From positions 1-34,209 of the forward strand of contig DASRJH010000324.1 of assembly GCA_035649575.1 (NCBI GenBank): a DNA stretch of 34,209 nt, read 5' to 3'. Position 1 is the stretch's first letter. Each line of letters opens with the position of its first letter. This DNA is from DASVAL01 sp035649575. GTDB lineage: Bacteria; Planctomycetota; UBA1135; UBA2386. Below, one piece after another: positions 7,825 through 14,979 of the stretch. The position numbers were made by a program, and so were the translations under genes. The notes beneath the pieces are model-generated. The model searched no databases, was not told the DNA's origin, and saw only the letters and a program-made list of their open reading frames with translations.

Positions 7825-7919
7825 CCCAGGCAAGACACAGGCCGCCAGGCAAGACACAGGCCGCCAGGCAAGACACACGCCGCCAGGCAAGACACACGCC
7901 GCCAGGCGAGCACGCGTTC
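7825..7919. repeat. 19-bp tandem repeat, four copies plus a diverged fifth
   Basis: The unit GCCAGGCAAGACACAGGCC occurs at 7825-7843 (first base C), 7844-7862, 7863-7881 and 7882-7900. The last two carry CACGCC for CAGGCC. A fifth, diverged unit follows at 7901-7919. Copies abut with no spacers, so this is not CRISPR. It fills much of the rplY-pth gap. Confidence 0.93.
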
Positions 7920-7972
7920 TCGGCCATGCCGCAACCAACGGTCTGGTTGCAGGCCGCGCCCAAGCGCGCGGA

Positions 7973-8683
7973 TCAGGACTTGGCCGGGGGCGGCTTGGTG
8001 GCCGGGGCAGCAGCAGGCTTCGCCGGGGTAGCAGCCTTGTCGCCAGCAGCCGGAGCCGCGCCAGCTGCCGGTGTCGCTGCCGCTGCACCTTCGGCCGGAA
8101 CCGCAGCTGCTGCGGGCGCCGCTTCGGGCAGGGCCTCGACGACGAGCTTCGCGACGTGGCAGATCGTGGTGTTCGGTGGCGTCAGCAGCGTGACGCCCTT
8201 CGGCATCACGAGCTTGTTCGCCGCCACGGACTCGTCGAGCTCGAGCTTGCTGACATCGTACTCGATGGAGTCGGGGATCTCGGTCGGCAGGCAGCGCACC
8301 TCGATGCGGATGTGGTCCTTGATCAACGTGCCTCCCTTGCTGATTCCGACCGGGTGGCCGACGAGCGTGACTTCGACCTCGGTCTCGATCTCCTTGGTCA
8401 GATCGATGCGCTTGAAGTCGGCGTGCACGGGGCGATCCGACGTCGCGTGCCACGCGATGTCGAGCAGGATCGCCGCTTGCGCCGCGCCCGCGACCTCGAG
8501 CTGGAACACCTTGTGATGCGCCTTCACGTGCTGCTCGAGCTCCCACTCCGAGATCGCGATCGAAACAGGTTCCTTGCCATCGCCGTAGACGACGGCGGGC
8601 ATCCAGCCCTGCTTGCGCAATTGGGCGACCTGGTTGCGACCCAGCGCGGTGCGGCGCTCGGCCTTCATGCGTACGACTTGCAT
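7973..8683 (-). CDS. rplY: 50S ribosomal protein bL25 (Ctc/TL5 type)
   Basis: Binds 5S rRNA. 236 aa. The N-terminal RNA-binding domain has ALGRNQVAQLRKQGWMPAVV then YGDGKEPVSI; the TL5-type beta domain follows with DRPVHADFKRIDLTKEIETE (84-103), LVGHPVGISKGG and LLTPPNTTICHV. About the last 50 residues are an Ala/Pro/Lys-rich, presumably disordered, tail. GAGGTAG stands shortly before the ATG. The order glmU-prs-rplY-pth is widely conserved in bacteria, which supports the assignment. Confidence 0.95.
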   Translation of the reverse strand: MQVVRMKAERRTALGRNQVAQLRKQGWMPAVVYGDGKEPVSIAISEWELEQHVKAHHKVFQLEVAGAAQAAILLDIAWHATSDRPVHADFKRIDLTKEIETEVEVTLVGHPVGISKGGTLIKDHIRIEVRCLPTEIPDSIEYDVSKLELDESVAANKLVMPKGVTLLTPPNTTICHVAKLVVEALPEAAPAAAAVPAEGAAAATPAAGAAPAAGDKAATPAKPAAAPATKPPPAKS

Positions 8684-8745
8684 TGGACTACCTCAGTGCT
8701 GATGAATGCGTTGAATGCGGGCAATGGGGAATGTGGGTCGGAACG

Positions 8746-9699
8746 TCAGCGCTCGGTCTCGAACAGCTTGCTGACGCTCTCGCTGCGGTGGATGCGATCG
8801 ATCGCGCGCGCGAGCAGCTGCGCCATCGAGCAGACTTCGAGTCGCCGGATCTTCTTGTCGTGCACGGGAACGGTGTCGGCGAACAGGATCTGCTCCACGT
8901 CGGCCTTGTTGAGCTTCTCGACCGCGTTGCCGCACAACACTGCGTGCGTGGCCACGATGTAGACCTGGCGCGCGCCCTTCTCCTTGACGATGCGCGCTGC
9001 ATCGACGATCGAGCCGCCCGTGCTGACCATGTCGTCCACGAGCACGACGTCGCGGTTCTTGACGTCGCCGATCACGTGCTCGATGACGGTCTGTTCGCCG
9101 CTGATGCGGCGCTTGTCGATGATCGCGAGGTCGCAGCCGAGATCCTTCGCATAGGCGCGCGCGAGCTTGGTGCCGCCGATGTCGGGCGAAACGACCATGA
9201 CATCCTTGGTCTCGAGCTGGCGCACGCGCTCGATCATGACGGGGCGCGCGTAGAGGTGGTCGACCGGGATGTCGAAGAAGCCCTGGATCTGCGCCGCGTG
9301 CAGGTCGACGGCGACCACACGCGTGTAGCCCGCCGTGACGAGCAGGTTCGCAACGAGCTTCGCGTTGATCGGCACGCGGCCCTCGTCCTTCCGGTCCTTG
9401 CGCGCGTAGCCGAAATACGGGATCACGGCCGTGATTCGATCCGCCGACGCGCGGCGCAGGCAATCCGCGAACGACAGCAGCTCGAACAGATGCTCGTGCA
9501 CGTTCGGGCACGTCGGCTGCACGACGAACACGTCGGCGCCGCGCACATCGCACTCGACCTTGAGGTTGAGCTCGCCGTCGGGGAACCGCGCCAGCGAAGC
9601 TGCGCCGAGCGGCACGCCCATGAACGAGCAGATGTCCTGCGCGAGGCGAGGATGCGCAGTGCCCGTGAACACGCGGAGGCGTTCGCCGCGGATGGTCAT
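8746..9699 (-). CDS. prs: Ribose-phosphate pyrophosphokinase (PRPP synthetase)
   Basis: Makes phosphoribosyl pyrophosphate from ribose 5-phosphate and ATP for nucleotide, His and Trp synthesis. 317 aa, standard length. Visible motifs: FPDGELNLKVECDVRGADVF, the flexible-loop region YFGYARKDRKDEGRVPI, the signature DLHAAQIQGFFDIPVDHL, DKRR, and the PRPP-binding loop VVLVDDMVSTGGSI. The ATG at 9699 overlaps the glmU stop as ATGA, and GGAGAA lies 5 bases upstream, which rules out a 60-codon longer reading. Confidence 0.97.
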   Translation of the reverse strand: MTIRGERLRVFTGTAHPRLAQDICSFMGVPLGAASLARFPDGELNLKVECDVRGADVFVVQPTCPNVHEHLFELLSFADCLRRASADRITAVIPYFGYARKDRKDEGRVPINAKLVANLLVTAGYTRVVAVDLHAAQIQGFFDIPVDHLYARPVMIERVRQLETKDVMVVSPDIGGTKLARAYAKDLGCDLAIIDKRRISGEQTVIEHVIGDVKNRDVVLVDDMVSTGGSIVDAARIVKEKGARQVYIVATHAVLCGNAVEKLNKADVEQILFADTVPVHDKKIRRLEVCSMAQLLARAIDRIHRSESVSKLFETER

Positions 9700-11003
9700 C
9701 GCTTCTCCTTGGCCGGCCCGCCTGGCTCGCGCATCTTGAGTTTCCTGGCCGGCACGCCGACCCAGACTTCGCTCTTGCCCACCACGCTGCCGCGCGTGAC
9801 GACGGCACCGGCGCCCGTCATCGAGTGGTCGCCAAGCTCGCTCGGCGCCACGATCACCGTGCCGCTGCCGATGAAGCAACGTTCGCCGATGCGCGTCTCG
9901 TGCTTGTGCACGCCGTCGTAGTTCGCGGTGATCGTGCCGGCGCCGATGTTGCTCTTCTGCCCGATCGTCGCGTCACCGAGGTAGGTCAGGTGCTTGGCCT
10001 TCGCGCCCGCGCCGAGCCGCGTCTTCTTCGCCTCGACGAAGTTGCCGATCTCGGCCCCGTCCTCGAGCACCGTACCGGCCCGCAGGTGGGCGAACGGGCC
10101 GACCTCGCAGTGGCGGCCGATCACGCATCCCGTGCCGATCACGGTGCACGGGAGGATCTTCGTGTCCACGCCGATCTGCACGCCTTGATCGATCCACGTC
10201 GTCGCCGGATCGACGATCAACACGCCGTTGCCGAGGTGCTCCAGCAGGATGCGCTCCTGCATGATGCTGCGCGCCACGGCGAGCTCCGCGAGCGAGTTGA
10301 CGCCCTGGATCTCGCTCGCGTCCGCTGCCTCGAGCGTGGGCACCTGCAACGCCTTGCCGACGAAAGCCGCGACCGCATCGGTCAGGTAGTACTCGTGCTG
10401 CGCGTTGTCGGGCTGCAAGCCCTCGAGCACGGGCCGCAACGAGGCGCTGTCGAAGCAGTAGCAGCCCGCGTTGATCTCGTCGATCGCGAGCTGCTCGGGC
10501 GAACAGTCGCGATGCTCGCGAATGCCGACGAAGCGGCCGCCCTTGTCGCGCAGGATGCGACCGAGTCCGGTCGGATCGTCGGGGCGCGCCGTCAGCACGG
10601 CACACGCGGCACCGCTCTTGGTGCACAGCTCACGGAGCCGCTGCAGCGTCGCGGTCGTCACGAGCGGACAGTCGCCCTGGATGACGAGCACGTCGCCAAC
10701 GAAGTCGGCGAGCGCTTGCATCGCGACCTGCACGGCGTGACCGGTACCCTTCGGCGTGCCCTGGTCCACGAACTGCAGGTTCGCGAACTGCCCCGCCAAT
10801 GCCTGTTGCAGCGACTCCTCGACGGCTGCCTTCTGATGGTGCAGGACGACCACGGTCCGGGCTGGCTGCAGCGGTGCCACGGCGGCGAGCGCGGTCGCCG
10901 CCAGCGTGCGGCCGCACAGCGGCAGCAACACCTTGGGCGTACTGACCTTGGTGCGCTTGCCGAGGCCGGCAGCGAGGCAGATCACGGCCAGCGGGCGGGA
11001 CAT
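9696..11003 (-). CDS. glmU: Bifunctional GlmU: GlcN-1-P acetyltransferase / GlcNAc-1-P uridyltransferase
   Basis: Performs the last two steps to UDP-GlcNAc, the precursor of peptidoglycan and surface polysaccharides. 435 aa. The N-terminal uridyltransferase domain has LAAGLGKRTKVSTPKVL (10-26), GTPKGTGHAV, QGDCPLV and NAGCYCF. The C-terminal left-handed beta-helix shows hexapeptide repeats with VGPFAHLRAGTVLEDGAEIG, FVEAKKTRLG, KHLTYLGDATIG and NIGAGTITANYDG, including the acetyltransferase residues. It is slightly shorter than E. coli GlmU (456). It is the first gene of the 11-kb minus-strand series; a 343-bp repeat-filled gap separates it from the exported dehydrogenase upstream. Confidence 0.95.
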   Translation of the reverse strand: MSRPLAVICLAAGLGKRTKVSTPKVLLPLCGRTLAATALAAVAPLQPARTVVVLHHQKAAVEESLQQALAGQFANLQFVDQGTPKGTGHAVQVAMQALADFVGDVLVIQGDCPLVTTATLQRLRELCTKSGAACAVLTARPDDPTGLGRILRDKGGRFVGIREHRDCSPEQLAIDEINAGCYCFDSASLRPVLEGLQPDNAQHEYYLTDAVAAFVGKALQVPTLEAADASEIQGVNSLAELAVARSIMQERILLEHLGNGVLIVDPATTWIDQGVQIGVDTKILPCTVIGTGCVIGRHCEVGPFAHLRAGTVLEDGAEIGNFVEAKKTRLGAGAKAKHLTYLGDATIGQKSNIGAGTITANYDGVHKHETRIGERCFIGSGTVIVAPSELGDHSMTGAGAVVTRGSVVGKSEVWVGVPARKLKMREPGGPAKEKR

Positions 11004-11087
11004 GGTCAGCTCAAAGCTCGGGGGGAAAGGGGGCGAGGATTCTGCGGATCCCCCCGCAGCGGGTCAAGGGCGGATTCGCATGCCCCC

Positions 11088-11340
11088 GCGCAGCGCCGCA
11101 CCCAACCCGGGCTCCAACGCCGCAGCGGGGCTGGCTGGGTGTTTCGCTGCAGTAGGTCCCCGCGTAGCGGCGTTGCAGCACTACCTGAGTCGGTTTGCCT
11201 GCGGCGCGCAGCGCCGCACCCAACCCGGCTCCAACGCCGCAGCGGGGCTGGCTGGGTGTTTCGCTGGAGTAGGTCCCCGCGTAGCGGCGTTGCAGCACTA
11301 CCTGAACCGGTTTGCCTGCGGCGCTCGGCGCCGCAGGCAA
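11088..11340. repeat. Two tandem 117-118-bp structured repeats plus the start of a third
   Basis: This fills most of the 343-bp gene-free stretch 11004-11346. Copy 1 starts at 11088 and copy 2 at 11206; a partial third reaches 11340. The copies differ at about four positions. Each holds an inverted repeat, CAACGCCGC-AG-CGGGG (11115-11130; 11232-11247) facing CCCCG-CGTA-GCGGCGTTG (11158-11175; 11275-11292). Copy junctions carry a second palindrome such as TGCGGCGC-GCA-GCGCCGCA. A transcript of either strand should fold strongly. No transposase or intact reading frame belongs to it. Confidence 0.93.
11312..11340 (-). terminator. Perfect hairpin after the exported dehydrogenase gene
   Basis: TTGCCTGCGGCGC-TCG-GCGCCGCAGGCAA is a 13-bp perfect stem with a 3-base loop. 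It begins 6 bp past the stop codon at 11347. No T-run follows on the minus strand, so it may be a processing or stabilising hairpin rather than a classic intrinsic terminator. It is also the edge of the 118-bp repeat array. Confidence 0.6.
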
Positions 11341-11346
11341 CGCGGT

Positions 11347-13245
11347 TCAGAACTGGCGCTGCTCGCAGTTCGTGCGGAACCAGCCCGTCACCGGATCGAA
11401 GCCGACTGCCTGGAAGCTCATCAAGAAGCCAGTCAGCAGCCCCGGCGGCAGCGGGTAGAGCTTCGTCAGGTTCGGTGTGCCCATGCCACCGGTGCCCGAG
11501 AAGGACACGAAGCCGAAGATGCCGATGCCGTCCTCGAGCACGACCGTCAGGCCATAGAGCGGATTCGTGCAGATGTTGCCGAGGACCGTCGGCAGCGGAG
11601 TGCCACCGGGGAACGACACCATCACCACGTAGGGCACGTTCGCCGGCACCGCGGTCGTCGTGTTGTTGACCGTCACCACGAGCAGCGTGCCGGCGGGCGT
11701 CGCGTTGATCTTGCGCGCGAACAGCGCGAACGTTCCGTTCGTCTGCGAGCCCGGCGTGCTCGCCGTCACGGTGATCGCACCGCCAATGGCGGTCGCGGTC
11801 GCATTCACCTGCGCATACCCGTTCCCGTCGGCAATCACGGGGTTGCCCGGCGCGAGCGTGGCCGGTCCGGAGACGTTGAAGTTGATGGTGCCACCGGGAA
11901 GCGGCTGGCCCTGCGGGTTCAACACGCGCGCAACGAGCGGCGACGGGAACGCCTCGCCGGCCGGACCGACCTGGCCGCCACCGCTGATCGCCGTGACGCT
12001 GTTCGTCGGGCCCAGCGGGCGGATGCGATTCACGGTGCCGCCGCTCGAGGGCGAGGTGCTCGTGTTCTTCGCGAACCAGAGTCCGCCATCGGGGCCGACG
12101 CGCAACGCTCCCACCGCGGTGAAGCCGGTGCCCCAGTTCGTCGGATTGGGTTGCCCCGCCACGGGAGGTGCTGGGCCCCAGGTGCCCGTGTTCACGAGCC
12201 GCCGCAGGTCGCCGGCGAAGAAGTCGTAGTAGAACGCGTTGCCTTCGTAGGCCGGGCCGAAGTCGTACTGACCGCCCTGATTGCGGTAGCGGGCGCCGCC
12301 GAACACCGAGAACCATCCGAGCGACTGCGACACGGCGGCGATCGGAGCCACGAGTCCAGGCGGCTGGGTCCCGCTGCACGTCGAGTAGGCCTGGTTGCCC
12401 TCGCGCCACGGCCAACCGAAGTTGACGAGCGGCAGCGGTCCGGTCGTGGGATACACGTACTCGGAGTACTCCTCGACCGCGTTCTGGCCGACGTCGCCGA
12501 TGTAGATGCTGCCCGTCACCATGTCGATCTCCATGCGGACCGGGTTGCGCAGGCCGTGGGCGATCACGAGCTGGCTGATGTCGAGGTTCGCACTGAGCGG
12601 GTTGTCACCCGGATCGAGCGAGGTGAAGGTCGGCGCCGTGGTGCTTCCGCCTGCCGCGAGCCCGCTCACGTCCATGCGCAGGAGGCAGCCCAGCGACGAG
12701 TTCGTAGTCTGTGCCGTGCAGGAGCTGGCGTCGTCTCCGATCGTCTGGTAGAGCCTGCCGTCGGGCCCGAACCGCACCGAGCCGCCGTTGTGGTTGAACG
12801 CGTTGTCGGGGATCGCCGCGAGGATGACGCGGCGCGAGGTCGCGAGGAAGGTCAGGTTCGTGCTGCTCGGGTTCGCCAGATCACCGGTGCAGGTGAAGCG
12901 GTCGAGATGCATGAAGGCGTCGAGACTGCTCGAGTAGTAGACGTAGATCTGGCCGTTCGTCGGGAAGTTCGGGTCGGCGGCGATGCTCAGCAGTCCCCTC
13001 TCTCCGCCACTCTCGACGCTTGGCACGGTGCCCACGGTCACCGGGGAGCCGCCCGCGTAGACCGACACGGCACCGGCGCGGTTGGCGATCAGGCAGCGGC
13101 CGTCCGGCAGGAAGCAGAAGTCGAGCGGCGCGTTGAGACCGCTCGGGATCACGGGATCGATGACGAATCCCGTCGGAACCGTCTGGGCGGACACGGTGTG
13201 GGACAAAAGGAGAGCGACAGTGGTGGAAACGAGAAGGGATCGCAT
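11347..13245 (-). CDS. Exported glucose/sorbosone dehydrogenase-like protein with Ig-like and novel C-terminal modules
   Basis: 632 aa. A signal peptide is clear (MRSLLVSTTVALLLSHTVSA, cleavage before QT). Residues about 25-400 are a six-bladed propeller of the GSDH/PQQ-dependent sugar dehydrogenase family: LDFCFLPDGRCLIANR, ERGLLSIAADPNFPTNG, NHNGGSVRFGPDGRLY with the conserved His, IAHGLRNPVRMEID, and YIGDVGQNAVEE. Residues about 435-505 resemble a bacterial Ig-like (Big) repeat (LVARVLNPQGQPLPGG). The last ~120 residues form a hydrophobic, two-Cys module I do not recognise. Several Cys in the propeller suggest disulphides outside the cytoplasm. The ATG at 13245 has GGAGG 6 bases upstream. 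Substrate and cofactor are unknown; oxidation of extracellular sugars is the family-based guess. Confidence 0.85.
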   Translation of the reverse strand: MRSLLVSTTVALLLSHTVSAQTVPTGFVIDPVIPSGLNAPLDFCFLPDGRCLIANRAGAVSVYAGGSPVTVGTVPSVESGGERGLLSIAADPNFPTNGQIYVYYSSSLDAFMHLDRFTCTGDLANPSSTNLTFLATSRRVILAAIPDNAFNHNGGSVRFGPDGRLYQTIGDDASSCTAQTTNSSLGCLLRMDVSGLAAGGSTTAPTFTSLDPGDNPLSANLDISQLVIAHGLRNPVRMEIDMVTGSIYIGDVGQNAVEEYSEYVYPTTGPLPLVNFGWPWREGNQAYSTCSGTQPPGLVAPIAAVSQSLGWFSVFGGARYRNQGGQYDFGPAYEGNAFYYDFFAGDLRRLVNTGTWGPAPPVAGQPNPTNWGTGFTAVGALRVGPDGGLWFAKNTSTSPSSGGTVNRIRPLGPTNSVTAISGGGQVGPAGEAFPSPLVARVLNPQGQPLPGGTINFNVSGPATLAPGNPVIADGNGYAQVNATATAIGGAITVTASTPGSQTNGTFALFARKINATPAGTLLVVTVNNTTTAVPANVPYVVMVSFPGGTPLPTVLGNICTNPLYGLTVVLEDGIGIFGFVSFSGTGGMGTPNLTKLYPLPPGLLTGFLMSFQAVGFDPVTGWFRTNCEQRQF

Positions 13246-13268
13246 TCTGGACCTCCGACAGGCAGGTG

Positions 13269-13292
13269 GCCGACGGCAGGCAAACCGTCGGC
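13269..13292 (-). promoter_or_regulatory. Inverted repeat in the leader of the exported dehydrogenase
   Basis: GCCGACGG and CCGTCGGC (8-bp perfect arms, 8-base loop) lie about 24 bp upstream of the ATG at 13245, just above its ribosome-binding site. It could be a leader hairpin or an operator. Confidence 0.4.
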
Positions 13293-13381
13293 AAGGGCGG
13301 GATGTAGTGTGCAAGAGTGTAGCGACCGCCCCGGAGCGGCGGCAGGTCCTCGCCGGTGAATTCGTGCCGGTGTTTTCACCA

Positions 13382-13397
13382 CAACGGCAGGCCGTTG
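13382..13397. promoter_or_regulatory. 16-bp palindrome in the divergent promoter region
   Basis: CAACGGC-AG-GCCGTTG is a perfect 7-bp inverted repeat. It sits in the 204-bp space between the divergent dehydrogenase and capsule genes, 53 bp before the capsule gene start. It is a plausible regulator binding site; no recognisable -35/-10 pair was found with confidence. Confidence 0.4.
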
Positions 13398-13449
13398 CGC
13401 GGCCGACCGTCAAGCCACCTTCCGGCGCCAACCGATCAACCCGAAGGCA

Positions 13450-14826
13450 ATGGGTCATGTCGTGTTTGCATTGCCCGGCATCGACCGGTTCCACCTGCAC
13501 GAGCGGCTGCGCCGCGAGCTGTTGCAGCGTGGACACACCGTGACGGTGCTGTGTCTCGATCCTGTGTCGCATACGTTCTGGAGCTGCCAGGGTGGTGACA
13601 CCGCCATCGTCCGCCCACGAAGCCCGGCTGCGGAGGCTCCGCTCGAGGAGTTCGCTGCCCGCGAATGCCGGCGCTTTGGTCTGCGGCCGCAGAGCGGAGC
13701 CGAGCAGCGGCGACGGCGGCGCATTCGCGATCGGCTCGCGCGGCTATCGACCGGCCTCGCCCACTGGTTCGAAGACCACGCGTGCAACCTCGTGCTGTTC
13801 CACCAGGGGCGCAGCGCCGAACACCACCTCGTGCAGTTCAAAGCACAGCAGGCGGGCAGCCGCGTGTTGTGGACGGGGGAAGGTCTGCTCCCCCACACGC
13901 TGCAGGTCGACGAGCGCGGCATCGACGGCGACGCCAAGGCGCTGCTGCGGTCCGCCGGAGACTACCGCGTCGTGCGCGGCGAGCCCGCGTTGCTCGAGGC
14001 GTGCCTGACCAACCTGCTCGCGCGAACGGCCCCGAGCGCGCTGTCGGGCCGCGAACCGGTGGTGCCTTCGTTGTGGGATCGACTGGCTTGCGTCGCTGCC
14101 GCCTGGTCGCTGCGCGGACTCGAAGGTGCGCGAGCCGCGGTGTGCGATTGGCGTCGGGCGATGCCGCTACCGCCGAGCGAAGCACAACCTCGGTTCGAGC
14201 TGCCCGGTCGTGCATTCGTGACCGTGCTGTTGCAGGACGCCGAGGACGACCGCGTACGCCTCGACGCCACGTCGCCGCCGACGGCCGAGGAGCTCGTCTC
14301 GGCCGCGATCCTCGCCACGGCGAGCCTCGACCCGCGTCTGTGCGTGCTCGTCGTGGAGCCGCCTCGAGGGCTGAGCGGGCGCGTTTTTCGGCGGTTGCAG
14401 ATGCCCGGCGTGCACTTCCTGCCCCCCCACGCTGCGCCGGAGGCCACGGCCACGGCAGTCGCGACGATCACGATCAACCACCCGCTGGCCAGTGCGGGCC
14501 TGCTCGCCGGCACACCGGTGCTGCACCTCGGCAGCGCGTTGTATGGACTCCACGGTGTGACGACGAAGGTGACCCTGGCCGAACTGTCGGACGCGCTGCG
14601 ACGCGCCGTCGAGCGCGACCACCCGACGCTGCGGCAGCGCTTCCTGTCGTGGTTGTTCGGCTACGGACACGTGTGGTGTTCCCCGACGCAGCCCGACCAC
14701 AACGGACTCATGGGTCTCGTGCAGGCGATCGAAGCCCGCCTCGGAAAGCACTCGGGGGACCACGCGGACCTGCCATACCGCAGGGGCCCGTCGTGGCCGC
14801 TCGCCGCCGAAGGGCGCGGCAACTAG
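13450..14826 (+). CDS. Capsule polysaccharide biosynthesis protein, KpsC/KpsS-like
   Basis: 458 aa. Two stretches match the capsule_synth (KpsC/KpsS, LipA/LipB) family as I know it: RVLWTGEGLLPHTLQVDERG (133-152), like the 'E-x-G-x-L-P-x-T-x-x-x-D-x-x-G' region, and near the end the NHPLASAGLLAGTPVLHLGS segment followed by ALYGLHGVTTK, like the segment that binds the nucleotide sugar. Proteins of this family are beta-Kdo transferases that build the glycolipid linker of ABC-exported capsules; related ones act in other capsules. An N-terminal Rossmann-like strand (VVFALPGIDRFHLHERL) is also seen. The Arg-rich stretch about residues 84-97 is unusual. Start ATG 13450, weak GAAGG upstream. It is the first gene of a five-gene polysaccharide cassette. 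Confidence 0.65.
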   Translation: MGHVVFALPGIDRFHLHERLRRELLQRGHTVTVLCLDPVSHTFWSCQGGDTAIVRPRSPAAEAPLEEFAARECRRFGLRPQSGAEQRRRRRIRDRLARLSTGLAHWFEDHACNLVLFHQGRSAEHHLVQFKAQQAGSRVLWTGEGLLPHTLQVDERGIDGDAKALLRSAGDYRVVRGEPALLEACLTNLLARTAPSALSGREPVVPSLWDRLACVAAAWSLRGLEGARAAVCDWRRAMPLPPSEAQPRFELPGRAFVTVLLQDAEDDRVRLDATSPPTAEELVSAAILATASLDPRLCVLVVEPPRGLSGRVFRRLQMPGVHFLPPHAAPEATATAVATITINHPLASAGLLAGTPVLHLGSALYGLHGVTTKVTLAELSDALRRAVERDHPTLRQRFLSWLFGYGHVWCSPTQPDHNGLMGLVQAIEARLGKHSGDHADLPYRRGPSWPLAAEGRGN

Positions 14827-14964
14827 GGAACAGCCGCGGGTCTCCCCTCCCGGTGGCTCGGCCTCATCGCCGCAGCGGCGCTTGGTGGCTGAATCGTCGC
14901 GTTCCTGAACGCCGCGTTGCGGCGATGACCGACGACTCGTGATTTCATCCGAAGCGGCGCACCG

Positions 14965-14979
14965 GCCGATGACATCGGC
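14965..14979 (+). promoter_or_regulatory. Hairpin directly abutting the GTG start of the flippase gene
   Basis: GCCGAT-GAC-ATCGGC is a perfect 6-bp stem ending on the base before the GTG at 14980. It replaces any visible Shine-Dalgarno and would hinder ribosome loading. Confidence 0.45.

Noticed and set aside
7825..7919. Possible CRISPR array
   Set aside because: The units abut directly with no spacers, are only 19 bp, and no cas gene is in the window.
11011..11340. Repeat region read as a protein on the minus strand
   Set aside because: The reading is the repeat translated, with a 1-base length difference between copies, no ribosome-binding site, and folding structure that explains the conservation better.
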